This document shows, piece by piece, positions 1-11,077 of a stretch of DNA of 64,000 nt. The notes under the pieces were generated by a model that saw only the letters and a list, made by a program, of their open reading frames with translations, did not search any database and was not told the origin of the DNA. The position numbers and the translations under genes are program-made. The stretch is taken from assembly GCA_002917075.1 (NCBI GenBank), contig NTMA01000009.1, forward strand, positions 558,001 to 622,000, written 5' to 3'. Origin of the DNA: Hawksworthiomyces lignivorus. Lineage: Eukaryota > Ascomycota > Sordariomycetes > Ophiostomatales > Ophiostomataceae. Within the stretch, counting starts at the first letter, position 1. The number at the start of each line of letters is the position of its first letter.

Positions 1-1252
1 TTGTATCGGAAAGTGACTTGGGTACCAATTTGCCTAGCCGTGACCTAGCTAGCAGTTGGTTGGTCTTGGATACTTTCTCCGGCATCTTCACCTTCGTGGT
101 TAATTCTACCCACTGCCGTACACGATCAGACTTGGATTTGCTGCCATGTTCTTGTAGGAAGTCAACCAGCACCTTGGTAACACCGTCGTTAGGGCCATCA
201 ATATGCACATCTCCTGTCTGCTCCAGCTGCGCGCAGAGCCCGCACAAGAAATGCTCATCCTCCTGGAATGGGAAATTTGTGCTCTCGAGCAAGCCTTTAA
301 GGGTAAGGGTTGCCCTGCCCCGGATCAAGGGGTCCGTGAAGCGAAGTGCGAGATACCAAAACTTTGGTTTTAGCAGCTTCTTGCTGTCCTTGTACACTTC
401 CGACGCACCAGACGCCAGGGTCAAAGCTTGTTCAAAGAACGGTTGCAGCTCTTCGATGACATCTGTGATGGCCTTGATCAAGTCCGGTATATTGATCGCT
501 GCCTCCTCGATGCCGTGGAAAATCTTGGCGGGATCCAAGGAAGAGGCAGCACCGGCTAGCGTCGCCACGGCCGAGGCAGTTTTCCACAAGCTCTTGCCGA
601 GTTTCTTCCAGGGATTCACGTCGCTGGGGATTCCGCGCAGAGCTTCCCGGGCATACTGCGCTGCCTGGGCGAGGCGCAGCTCGGAGCTCTCGCTCGCAGC
701 CTTGAGCGTCTCGAGCAGCGATCGCACTGTCGCCTCTTCGCTGATACCTTTGAACTTGACTGCATTCATGGTGTCCAGCACGACTGACAGTGTGCGCAAC
801 AGCGGGTACATGATATCTACGTCGGCCGCGACCGTAGCATTCTGGATGCGTACATTGATACTCATCAAGGCATGTCCGAAAGGGAGGCCTCGGATGGCTT
901 CCGCTTGGGGGCAATGGAGCACCTCGTTGAAGGATGCTAGGAGTCTGACATCCGGAATCGAGCCGTCGCCCGAGCCTTGCGAAACTGCATTTGCAGAGGC
1001 TTCGAATAGCACTCGATAGCTGCTCTCGTCGACAATGATCGGTGATAGTGTGGCAGCTTCGACTGCGTACGATTTGTTTGAGAGGTTGTTTGAAAACTCC
1101 TGCACCATGGACTGCGCTATGGCGCGCAGTGCGAGAGCTTCCTGCTTCAGGGGTGTGGTCTTGTGGCTGTCCGGAATAGAGCTCAGCTCTCTCAAGCGCT
1201 GCACGAGTCCATCCGCTGTTCTCGGTCTAGGCGGGCACACGACCACTGCCAT
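1..1252 (-). CDS. NLR/STAND-like protein, N-terminal part, runs off the left edge
   Basis: One uninterrupted reading frame of about 417 codons runs leftward from the ATG at 1252 to base 1 with no stop, so the gene continues outside the window. The protein is mostly helical. It has a stretch about 215-300 rich in Trp, Lys and small residues (PWKKLGKSLWKTASAVATLA) followed by a WYLALRFTDPLIRGRA segment and an EDEHFLCGLCAQLEQTGD segment. This resembles the Arm-like N-terminal region that precedes NACHT or NB-ARC domains in fungal STAND/WD40 receptors. That comparison is from memory of the family; the nucleotide-binding domain itself would lie outside the window and is not seen. A plain hypothetical helical protein is the alternative. 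The ATG is the first in frame and follows an AT-rich upstream stretch. Confidence 0.6.
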   Translation of the reverse strand, partial: MAVVVCPPRPRTADGLVQRLRELSSIPDSHKTTPLKQEALALRAIAQSMVQEFSNNLSNKSYAVEAATLSPIIVDESSYRVLFEASANAVSQGSGDGSIPDVRLLASFNEVLHCPQAEAIRGLPFGHALMSINVRIQNATVAADVDIMYPLLRTLSVVLDTMNAVKFKGISEEATVRSLLETLKAASESSELRLAQAAQYAREALRGIPSDVNPWKKLGKSLWKTASAVATLAGAASSLDPAKIFHGIEEAAINIPDLIKAITDVIEELQPFFEQALTLASGASEVYKDSKKLLKPKFWYLALRFTDPLIRGRATLTLKGLLESTNFPFQEDEHFLCGLCAQLEQTGDVHIDGPNDGVTKVLVDFLQEHGSKSKSDRVRQWVELTTKVKMPEKVSKTNQLLARSRLGKLVPKSLSDT

Positions 1253-2149
1253 GGTATTTAGATGTAGCCGTCGGGTCTCGTGATTTAAGACGCGCCGTGA
1301 TGAAGTGTGGATATTTACTGGTGTGAAGTTAAACATAAAAAAAATTACGATAGACAGGTTGGGGGGGCAAGGCTAGTAGTTAAGGCACCCTTGCCGCCCA
1401 GCCAAATTGACCGGGATCCTCATGATGGCGAGTGCATGTGCTGACTGAATCTAACCATGGTGCGGTGTGTTCTCGGCGGCAGGGGTCTGCCTTGCTCTTG
1501 GCATTCAATTACTTGATTCCTACTCGTCTTCCTCATTAGCTACTATTGGGCTCTAGTTACCTTAAACCACTATTTATTGATAGAAATCTATGCTATTGGT
1601 AGAGCACACTGCGTAACATCGCAGACTGCGACAACGGGGTTGGCTGTTTGGGTTTAGCGCCAGTAAGCAGCAAAGGACGGAATATTCTGTGGTCGAATCA
1701 CCCACCACCGCATTATCTTAATCTACTATGTTGTATTTCTACCGAGAGAATTAACAGCCTTACGCACCGTTGTAGCCAGCCATTGACCCGTCCGTCGTGT
1801 GGGGGGATTGACTGGTCAACTGGACCCTTAGATGCTATTTAGATGTGAACTTTGTTCGACTTGAGGCGCTGAAAACTAAATAAGGAGGGCTAGCTGTTAG
1901 ACAGAAATATGATTTTGCCGTGCTTGCTATATAAATTCAGGCCAACCAATCTTCCAGAAACAACAGTTCCCGACTTTGCATATAGGCCAAGATTCATCCT
2001 GATTTATCTCAAGTATCCCGAGACTTGGAAAGCTCTTCAAGCCAAGTTGTGATACAATCTCTCGCAAGACATGCGAAGCTCAACAAATTTATAAAATAAC
2101 ATGGGCAAATACAAGCGTGTTTGCTGCGGCGGTGCCTCTTACTGGAGTG
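1253..2149. other. Intergenic, no gene recognised
   Basis: About 0.9 kb without a supported gene. It is the 5' flank of the leftward NLR-like gene and has short A/T and G runs near 1335-1375. A TATA-like TATATAAAT lies at about 1928 with no convincing downstream gene. Confidence 0.5.
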
Positions 2150-2260
2150 TTACTGGATAAGTTTCTTGTTCACAAACTCGTTGAAGCCGATGTATGACAG
2201 CCCTCTGCCGAAACCAGAGTTCTTCACTCCACCAAAAGGGGTGTCGGGCCCGGAGAAAGT
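2150..2260 (-). pseudogene. Aldehyde dehydrogenase C-terminal fossil
   Basis: On the minus strand 36 codons read ..[18 protein letters not shown], then [16 protein letters not shown] and a [12 protein letters not shown](F/Y)GRE followed by EFVNKK is the C-terminal signature of the aldehyde dehydrogenase superfamily. A TGA lies just upstream in the same frame, after a few residues (NGALC) that may also be ALDH-derived. No catalytic Cys or NAD-binding region is visible nearby, so this is a tail fragment of a lost gene. It sits directly behind the membrane-protein gene that ends at 2480. Confidence 0.75.
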
Positions 2261-2479
2261 AACTCAACATAGAGCACCGTTCAATAGATCTATATTTTGG
2301 TTTGGCCTTGTCCTCAAGACCAATAAGTCTACACATTCACTGTGCAGTCTTCTTATTTCTTTGCCGGCCTCTTTCACCTTGTTCACCTTGTCGACGGCTT
2401 CCAATAATCTGTTAATTAGAGTCGTATCAGTGACATTGTAGCTGCTGGGATTTGCTACAATCTCGGAGAAGCGCCTTTT

Positions 2480-4687
2480 CTAGAATTGCCAACTTTCAAG
2501 ACTAAACGGACCAATGTCTGGAGGGCAGTTTGGCCCAATGTTAAAATCTAGAAGATCATGTTTCGGGATAGGCTCATCTGGAAATAGAGAGTCATATAAG
2601 GCCTCCGCAATGCAGAAAATATACTCTGTGCAACTCCATAAGGCACCAGCCATGGACTCGTTTCCGCTCCAACCCTTCTCCTTCCTCGACGTGTTGGATT
2701 GCCCAAAACCAACACAATCCAGCCACAAGAGCGACATGGCTTACACATAACGCATTAGCTCCCTCCATACGAATCTCGTTACCAGCAAAGCATAAAGCCG
2801 AATATATTCAGGTGCGCGAGACACAACCTGCACATAAAATATTAACTCCCTCCAGGACATTTCCAGAACCAGCAAGACTTGACCCCATACGTATCCAGCC
2901 CACCACCTTATTCTGGCTCTCCATTGTACGAGCAGACTGGCAATCGAAATCAATCCCATGGTCGATATGGTAACCCAAAATCCCTTCCAGTCGACGTTAG
3001 TATAGTCCGAGTCCCAGAACAAAATCTTGTCGCAAAACTCAGTGTAGTTCCCAACGTTGTCCTCGTCCTCGTTCAACGTGAGCACAAGAAAATTGAGAAG
3101 ACTGAATGTGGAACCTCCAGCGGTCCTCAGAGCCAGTACGGTCTGAAGAATTGTCTTCTTAAACCACGTCTCGACCTCCCGAACCCACATCTCGTCAGTG
3201 CTATCCGGCCAAACCGTGTTCATCCGCCCAGGGGCATCCCACAGCGAGTCTTTCGCTCTAATATTTCTCAGTGGGATCATTTCAAAGGCGGCGGTTGCCA
3301 TTGCCAGGTAGGTATACACGGACAGAAACACTTGCTGGAGTGTGTCCGCATAGAGCAACGTCACGTCGTCCACGTGTGGCAGCAACTGGAGTACTTGCCG
3401 GTATTCGAAACCCCATTCGGTGCAGGGACCGGAAGGGCCAAGACAGAATCGATACGCCTCGATGCAAGCCATGGTGGTGGCCTCGAAGTCGGGGTAGAAG
3501 CCTTTGGCATCTGGGTCATCATGTGCGGCAAAGAAGGGGTCCGTCATCTTGCTTCCGTAGCTTAGCTCTCCCGCACGGTAAACCACCACAAAGAGGCGGC
3601 CAGCGGTGGTGCTATTGAACGGAAGCAGGAGTGGATTGAGGTACCCCCGTTCTTGTAGCCCGGCCCCCCTGGACTGAAGGGATGGGAGAACCGACAAGTC
3701 GCCGTGGTACCTTCCCCTCACGGCCTCCAAACCAGATTTCTCGTTGGGATATGCAGCGCGTGGCCCGTTGTGGGTTCGTAGCGGCATGCCTCCCAAGGGA
3801 ACCAGCATCTCCGCCAACCCGATGTTCGGGTTGGAGATCGTCACCCAGTCACGGCCCACCAGCGGATACATCAATAGATCGGTTCGAACCGGAGAACAAG
3901 TCAGGCGGTGACTAATCAACAGAGCAATGTTTGAGTTGATGCAGGTCTCAAAGGATGTGACGTTGTAGTGAGTTATTTCTAGCGGACGGACTCCTTCAAA
4001 ACAAATTTCAGGAGGGAAAAGGCACGATTCTTGCCGTCTGGTTTCGATGACAGGCTCTTGGAGGTAGTAGCTCCCCTCACATCCGTCGGACGCGCTTGCG
4101 AGACACTGGTCGAACACGGCATCAGCCCTGGCGAATACTTGATGCAGGAGCCTGGTGGCGAGGCGTTGGTCGGTCGGAATCGAAGTTGTGCATTTGTCGT
4201 TGGGGGCGGATCGAACAATGGGTGCAGACAAAGCCCCTTCGCTAATTAAATAAGGAATTGCTAGACCTAAAGTGACCAAGAGAAAGGCGTTGAAACCGGC
4301 TGCAACGGCGAACCAGGGGGATCTGGGAAGGTCGACAGGAACCCTCTGCCTGTCCCGGAAACTAGCCCAGCGTTCTTTGACCAGGAGGACCAAGTCGTAG
4401 AGCGCCTCTCCTTGCGAAAGTGTGAGGTCTGGGTGCACCTCGCCTGGCGGGCGCTGGAGCTCGGTTGGTGGAAACAAGCAATGTACCAGATATCTGAGAA
4501 GGGTCCAAGAGTGGGCTTGCGTGACGATAAGGGCCGTAGTTAAAAAGGCAAGGATGACGATGGCGTTTATGTTGCTGAGGGTCCATTTGGGCCTGTGCCA
4601 CGGAGACTCAAAAAGGCACTCCCACAATCCCTCGTAGGCAGAGACGCCGAAGTATTCGGACAGATAGTCTGGACCTGAGTCACCCAT
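2480..4687 (-). CDS. Large membrane protein with long extracellular loop, function unknown
   Basis: Two exons are proposed, 2745-4687 and 2480-2684, joined by a 60-nt GTAAGC..AG intron in matching phase, giving 715 aa. The start is the MGDSG methionine; the bases before it (branch-like CTCAC, then TTTACAG) look like an intron end, so an upstream ATG is not used. Hydrophobic segments lie at about 41-60, 125-149 and 570-590. Between the second and third is a roughly 420-residue loop rich in Cys and N-glycosylation sequons, likely outside the cell. The C-terminal tail has amphipathic WREL repeats and an acidic end. I do not recognise a catalytic domain; such multi-TM orphans are common in Pezizomycotina. 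The second exon is inferred from frame and composition, and without it the protein would end at 2741. An in-frame TAG at 2480 is followed by 71 further sense codons that look coding (see findings). Confidence 0.7.
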
Positions 4688-4688
4688 C

Positions 4689-4747
4689 CTGTAAATGAAA
4701 AGCAACGTGAGAAGATCTAGGGGCTGTCAGGGATTGAATGTCCATAC
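4689..4747 (-). other. Probable 5'UTR intron of the membrane protein gene
   Basis: On the minus strand a GTATGG donor at 4747, a CTCAC branch-like site and a TTTACAG acceptor at 4689 define a 59-nt intron ending one base before the ATG. The exon upstream has an in-frame TGA and no ATG after it, so the intron should lie in the leader rather than add coding sequence. Confidence 0.55.
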
Positions 4748-5734
4748 TTCGTAGGAATTGGCACTCAAATAGCATCGCCTTTGAGATCCAAGGCTGTTTT
4801 GTGCAAGGCTTCGCACTCGCTGGTGTCTAATGCCGGATATCCGATATGTAGGGCGACACAGCGTTGCATTCAATGTGCATGCCCAAGGCGAGAAGATTGG
4901 GTCGCTACTATTCGTTGGAAGTTCGATCCCCAAAATTGCATGAAAACGCCTCGCCTTTGAATGGCCCAGCTGGTGTTGCCCGGTCCCCATGCACCGCCTT
5001 CCTATGATTCCATCTTTTCATTTGCCCTGGCCCCGTAGAAGTAAGCTTCGCACGATGGCCCACACGAGTACCGTATTCCGTCTACGGCGCGGTCTCGGCC
5101 AGTCTGGTTTGTTGCCGTCCCAAGTCCCACCCGGCCGCTTGGCCCGTCACCTTTTTTTACCAGCAAGGTTTCTCATGGCTTTTGTCAGGAAATATCCTAC
5201 TTTTTTGTTGGTAAGATTACTTCTTGTAAATCTTCATTTAAAATACCCCATACAATCCTTTAATTGATCAAAAAGCGGACCTCTACAAGTATGTCGCGTA
5301 TGCAAGCACAAAAGAAACTTCTAAGAGACAAACCTTTTACACTAGAGCACTCTACATTGAGTGTAGTTTCTGGATCTTTTTGATTGATCCGTAAAATTAT
5401 TGGTAACAAATATCTTAAACTTTCTCACTTTTCGTTGTAGAGTCCAAGCCGTCGTTTATTCGTACAGCTGAAACATCTCCCTCTATCCGACCCATTATGA
5501 CATCGAATTGCTGATAGCAGAGCGTTGTTAGCTACTTCGAATCATCGCACGAGAAAAATATGGTCGTCTACGCGACTTCATTTTTTTATTACCGGACCAT
5601 CAAACACATTTCCATATAGCACCCAGTACAGTCCAACAACAACAACAACAAAGATCCCGATGACGCCCGAGACATAGTCTATATAAATACATTAACAAGC
5701 AGGAAGCAGAGGAAGGTATATTTTGATACATGCA
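4748..5734. other. Intergenic, AT-rich
   Basis: Leader and promoter side of the membrane protein gene, then the decayed 3' flank of the permease pseudogene. There is a short (CAA)n run near 5637-5652 and T-rich runs. I see no gene. Confidence 0.5.
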
Positions 5735-6754
5735 CTCATTGTGTTGGCGGAGACTGGAATTGCGGAAGGAAAGCAGAAGAACTACAGTGTATGCTAACTT
5801 TTTGCTCGACTCACGTAAGTATAACTAGAAGCGGCTTACGGTGGATGTGATCATAATAAACACTGTAGCGATGTAGTTGATTGTTGTTTCTTAGCGACCT
5901 AGCTGGTATGGGGTGTCTTCTGTCTGGTGCTCAACCAGGATCTTCCGGCCTCGGATCAGTAGGACAATGATCGGAAATGTGTAAGAGATATTTAGGAAGA
6001 TCGTGTAAGACGCCATATAGACATTAAAAACGACGGCGGGTCCTAGAAATAGTAGGTCAAAGAGAACATTAAAGACAAACGTGAGTATGATAGTCCGGAC
6101 GGGAATGTCGAGCGTCGGGTGGATGTAAGCGAGGTATCTGTGGAAAAAGATGCCCTTGTCGCGAGCCATGGAATAGACGAGTCTGTTCGTACTGGTAATG
6201 TTGGCGTTTGTACCGTTGATGAAGTAGACTCTAAGCATTAGTGTTAAAATAGTCGTAGTCGCCCGGCTCTTGGTACCTTGGTGTATGAGCTCCACGATGG
6301 GCATACCCGTGGAAGATGTGAGGACAGTGGCAGGGTCCGCGAGACAGAAGAGTATGACAAGAATAAACACGAACCTTCTACAGTCTCATGTTAGAGCAGT
6401 TCAAAAATGAAGATAGGTAACAGATCTCCCCTTACGTAACGCCACCAACGCCGACTACGTACACCATTGTCCGGGGAGCATCCACGGTGGAGTTAGACAT
6501 CTCCTCTGTCATATATAGTACGACGTCGTAGTCGATGAACAAGAGGGTAGACTGTATTGGGCCAAGGATCCAAGCCATCCCATCGGGCCACCCGGTCTCG
6601 TTATCGAAGTTGGTAAAGACGAAGTCTGTGTTGGCCTTGGGAGATATCTGCTAAACATAAAAAAGGCCAATAAGCCTAGTAGGCCACCCAGAAAAACGAC
6701 ATAAGCCTTGAAGCCATGAAAGAACAGCCCAGTATAGAATATAAATCTCCTCAC
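5735..6754 (-). pseudogene. Choline/GABA-type amino acid permease (APC superfamily), decayed
   Basis: The core reads well on the minus strand: a stretch with NTDFVFTNFDNETGWPDG and EEMSNSTVDAPRTM, a clean intron near 6376-6435 (GTAAGG donor, CTCTAAC branch, TAG acceptor), then a run with VYFINGTNANITS, SMARDKG, LLFLGPA and FLNISY ending DTPYQLGR. This is the middle and C-terminal half of fungal HNM1/UGA4-type permeases. It is broken: a TAA follows YQLGR where the family continues with another membrane segment. Remnants of that segment (INYIATVFIMITS and, after a further intron, FFCFPSAIPVSA) can still be read to about 5740. Upstream of 6650 the frame is disturbed, and the N-terminal membrane segments and start are missing. 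It would have carried choline, GABA or a related amine. Confidence 0.75.
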
Positions 6755-7134
6755 CGAGAATTTCCTCTTTTATAAGTGTGCCTGTGCTGTTCCTGTTTTA
6801 ACCTGCTTAGTCTGCGTGCCCATACAGCACTCCCACGGAGCCTTGTTTTGGGCTCCGTGTAGAATTGAAGATAAAATTAGAAATTGGTTTACAAAAATTA
6901 TCCCATTTGCGACATATTTTTACTATATAAAGAGTAGCAATTTCTGCCTCTGCAATAAACCTGTCGGGTTGCTCAGCACAGCTCGCCGTTTTGGCCAATA
7001 CTGTAGCTTCACGTATTTCTGGATTATATCAAGATATTTTGCTTCAGGATGTCTCCCTAAAAACCTTACAAACTTCGTTCCAACCCAGTTGATCCTAGCT
7101 GCTTGAGAGGTTTTGTTGTGGATGTGCTGGTTAT
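6755..7134. repeat. Intergenic stretch with a perfect hairpin
   Basis: No gene. At 6834-6859 a 9-bp perfect inverted repeat (CACGGAGCC / GGCTCCGTG) with an 8-base T-rich loop can form a stem-loop. The rest is AT-rich and may hold lost N-terminal permease sequence. Confidence 0.5.
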
Positions 7135-7896
7135 TTAGCACGTATTCAACATCGTTGTGAGTGCTGACTTCTCAGCAGAGGTGACACTGAGGTCCCAATA
7201 GCTCTTGACCTCCACCCATGACTTCGCATATGTGCAGTAAAAAGAAGACAATGGTGGTTTCCACTGGTCGGGGCTTTTGTCACCCTTCGACTCATTGACG
7301 TTGTCCGTCACGGACCACAGCTGTGGTCGCGCAACATCGTTTGCGAATTGCTCGCGCTTCGCCGTCGTCCAAGCGTTGGCACCCGACTATGTTTTCCAGC
7401 GTCAGCATAGATAGAAGACAACTCTAAGCAGATCAAGGGCAAAGACGACAGAAAGCACTCACAATCCATGCGTTCTTCAACGGTACCATGTGGTCAATGT
7501 CGAGATCTGAGGCGGCCGTCCAGGTAGCGCCATCATACGGACTAACCCAGGTGCCCGACGTGGCGGTGCAAGCTGAATTGACCACGACGTTGGTACCATC
7601 GCGCTTTAGCACGTACTCACGCGTGTTGCAGGTCCCTTCGATGGTGTCCCACGTTGGAAATAGGTCGCGGGCGTATTTCCCATCGTCCGTGTTGGAGCTG
7701 ACAGTAAGTCCAGCCAAGAGAGATTTAGCTGTAGCGACTGAAGGGATGCCGGGCTTGTCGGGTAATGAGCAAAAGCAACCAGCGGAGAATTAAGACGATC
7801 ATGGAGACTCACCGGAGTGGGCATTGGCATTGGAGTAGCCGTAACACTGCTAACGAGAAGGCTAACTGCTAGAACAGAAGCAATAAATGGTTGCAT
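7135..7896 (-). CDS. Secreted HNH-type nuclease (DUF1524/GmrSD-like fold)
   Basis: Three exons, 7813-7896, 7463-7753 and 7135-7386, all in phase 0 with GTGAGT-type donors, give 208 aa. Residues 1-20 are a clear signal peptide followed by a Pro/Met-rich linker (TPMPMPTP), so the product should be secreted. The mature part has RDLFPTWDTIEGTCNTREYV, GTWVSPYDG, the active-site segment DLDIDHMVPLKNAW, and then NVNESKGDKSPDQWKPP and a C-terminal Cys. The His of IDHMVPL and the downstream Asn and Lys/Asp residues form the metal-dependent His-Asn-His-like centre used in this family of small secreted fungal and bacterial nucleases. Four or more Cys suggest disulfides. The role is probably extracellular nucleic-acid breakdown for phosphate/nitrogen or in competition; which one cannot be told from sequence. 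Confidence 0.85.
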
Positions 7897-10148
7897 CTTT
7901 GTGGATTTGGATAGTTTACTAAAAATTGCTGTATGACTTACTATTACGTAGGTTTGCTGTGGAGCTGTTAACTCTAGATAGGGAAAAGCAGAAAGAATTT
8001 AATGGGAATTACGACCCTTATTTGTAGAAAATCAGAACGTTGTGCATGTATCTCATCCTCATCTCTTAGGTGCATCCAGTGTCTTCAGCCTTGGTTGCAT
8101 TCGAAAGAACTGCATGTCACAGGAGCCAAGATCCAAATTGGGAAGCTGCTACAACATTGAAGTCTTCCAAGAAGTTTACCAACCGAAGGTCCGAAGCTTC
8201 CATCCTGCTTGTCATGTGAGCCGCCAACAGCTCGAGATGGGGAAGATGGGGCTGACAACGGTGAGCTAGAAGAGCTTGGTGCACGTCTTTTGGCCGGTTG
8301 TGACGTCGCAATAAAAGCTTGGCAAGCCACCAGCTACCTATTATAGGTTAGCTTATATCTTAAATGTTAGGATCAACATAATACAGGGGTTAAGCACGAT
8401 TACCTGCTCGGTACCTATTCGGGAGCGATCCCGTGTTGTCGATGGCGATCTTGTCGAGTAGCATCGAGAGTTAATGTATGCTCATAACAGTCGTGATTAG
8501 ATTCTCTTTTGTCACTGGCTGAAATTCTGAACCTGCCAGAACATGGGGGCTAGGCCTTCGCAGACCGATGGAAATTTAACGAACGATGATGCACAGTTCG
8601 CATTAGTATTTAAGGCGCCAAGATAACCATAAAAGCCTATATTGCCAAAACGTGTCTCGTTTGATGCCACCAGCATCTGATGGCCTCGGCGTAGATAGGC
8701 TGACATAGTTGGCGAAAGTTAGGAATACTCTTGACGTTAATCGGTAAATCTAGATTGTCTTGTGGTAAGTGCCACAAATGATAGAGAAAATCTTAATGAA
8801 AAAGAAGGGGAAAAAATATGAAAGCAAGCATACAGGAATCTAAAAGCTAATATTCCATGTTAAGTCTTAGACAAGTATAGTTAAATAACTTGTATAGTGC
8901 AATTTAGTTTTCTTGTTCATGAGTGGTGTCATGCATGTCGTGCAACAAATGACATGGTGAATTAGCAACGTGTTCTGCTTGATACTACGCGGTATCTATA
9001 GTAGAATAACAGGACTTGTATAGAAAATTAGACTCGTGCTGAAAATATATATATATTGGATGGTCTCTTAGGTTACGAGCAACTTGTACAGGAACTGAGC
9101 CATCTACAATCATGGGGCTTTCTTTGAGATCTTCCAAAACATATTAACCGTAACATGAGTGTTGGGTCATAAAAGTGTAAAGGAAATCGCAGGGCGCCCT
9201 GGAGAAGAGAAAAAATGGTGAATTGAAATGACTGAAGCTAGAAGCATACGCAAGAAGAAGAGTTGTAGTGACAAGAATAAAAGTGAAATTACGGTAGTTA
9301 GAGTGACCAACGTTACCTACAGAAGAAAATATTGGAGATTAGTAATGAAAGACGATACTTTCTGAAACAAAAATTCTACTATTGGATAGGGATGATGTGC
9401 AGAGAATCTGTCATGCTGACTTCAGTACAATAGTTTGGGATTGTCCAACAAAACATAACAAAACAAAAAAACAAAAAAAACTCTGCTATGAGGCCTTCAT
9501 GAAGCTCATGGGCATGGAGACTCCACAAGAGCTGTTTTTCTAGAATATCCATCTTACTTTACATTGTACCGGTTATGAATCGATTTCGGTGTGTATAAGT
9601 GACTGTCAATGAAAATTATGATACAATTTCTAGCTTGGCCAATCTTTATATTTATTGCGCAGCCAATACTCTTCAAACTCTCTTTCATACTCTATCATAG
9701 GCTAGTAAAACCTGAAGAGAAAAGCAAAAGCGAGAAACCAAAACTCCTGCTACGACAGGTTTTAGAGACAAGCTAAAATTGGAGACTAATGCAGTCTTTG
9801 CCGCTATTGTCTTGACAGCACGTGTGAATCTACTAAAGAGAGAAAAAATGATAGCAAAGCTGTCTTATGCTATCTGATAGCTCGGTATGTAGACGCTAGG
9901 CAACTGCACGAGAAATTATCACGCGGCATCGGCCTTTACTGTGGCAAATGTGCTGCAGCCTAGAAACAAAAGGGACGTGTGGGGATTCAAGGAATCTTTA
10001 GCGGCACTCTCTGCCTCTCCGTTTATAAGCTTGTTGCAGCGCAGCTGGCCACATATGCTAAATATGATTCTTGTTATCGTTTAAAATATAAGTACCACAG
10101 GTAGAGCACAGAAAGAGCACAGAGAGCAAGGGGCTAAGAATAGTCAAG
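7897..10148. other. AT-rich region without a supported gene
   Basis: About 2.2 kb. A more GC-rich island at 8085-8330 and an open stretch at 8512-8706 (minus) have short frames but no start, intron or family signature I can defend. The remainder has A-runs (9457-9480) and TA-rich tracts typical of RIP-affected or intergenic fungal DNA. A TATA-like AAATATAAGT at about 10084 is placed to serve the gene starting at 10149. Confidence 0.5.
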
Positions 10149-11077
10149 ATGGAGCCGGCTTATCTTCGTCGACACACGCAAAGGGGAACGTATGATCTCG
10201 AATCTGCAAAGGCTGTTTTTGATGACTGCTTTATTGCCCATGTATCTTACGTTGTTGATGGATTGCCGGCATGCATGCCGATGATTGCCTTAATACGAGA
10301 AGACAGCGAAGAGGACGAAATTAATCCAGAACAGGAGTGTTCAACGGCGAACCAGACAGACGGTGATGCGAACAATAAGTCTGCGGCTGTATACTTGCAC
10401 GGGCATCCAAGCACGAAGTTGATGGAATTGGTCAGGAAGGCAAGCAGGAATGTGGAAGAAGACGGTGGCGCAGACAAGACCAGCAATGGCCACACAGGGG
10501 TCTTAGCAAAGCAGCTTGATCCTGTGAAAGTATGCATTACGGCAACAAAAAGTATGCAGCCCATCATATGCGAATGGATAGTGCCATAGTTGAGAGAGTC
10601 TCTAACATAATCTACGCCTTAGTTGATGGTCTTGTTCTCTCCTCTGCGCCGAACGGCCATACGTTCAACTACCGATCAGCCACGATACATGGTACATGCG
10701 AGCCTGTTCGATCCAAAGTGACCAAGGCTGCTATTATGCAAGCGGTGACCAACAAGATCGTTTCCAACAGATGGCAAGAGGTAAATCCAGTGTCCTCCAT
10801 GCAGGTTAGTTTGGTGTACGTGGTCAAGGTGAAAATCGACAGCCTTTCCGTCAAGACAAGGTCAGGAACGGCAGGCATTCAGCCTCGAAACAAAGAGGTT
10901 GACGGCCCAGACATCGATCCTACTCCATGGACAGGTGTTGTTCCATTGTGGGAGCACTTGGGTGAGCCGATAGAAAGCGGCTTAACTACAGGAGCGGCAG
11001 TGACGGACAACTTGAAGGAATTTATCAGTAGTAGAAACAAAAAGCAAGAAGAGTTTTCCAAACTCGCTGCGAAGTAA
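10149..11077 (+). CDS. Pyridoxamine 5'-phosphate oxidase-family flavin-binding protein
   Basis: Two exons, 10149-10551 and 10623-11077, separated by a 71-nt intron with GTATGC donor, CTAAC branch and CCTTAG acceptor, give 285 aa. The N-terminus RRHTQRGTYDLESAKAVFDD, the segment ISHVSYV-like (FIAHVSYVVDGLPACMPMI), AVYLHGHPSTKLM and, across the junction, VCITATK-IDGLVLSS with TFNYRSATIHG match the split-barrel FMN-binding domain of the PNPOx-like 'flavin-nucleotide-binding' group found in fungi and bacteria. An acidic, poorly conserved insert (about 55-75) interrupts the barrel. The C-terminal part contains TPWTGVVPLWE, usual in this group. Likely a soluble FMN-dependent enzyme of unknown substrate, not the vitamin B6 oxidase itself. 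Confidence 0.85.
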
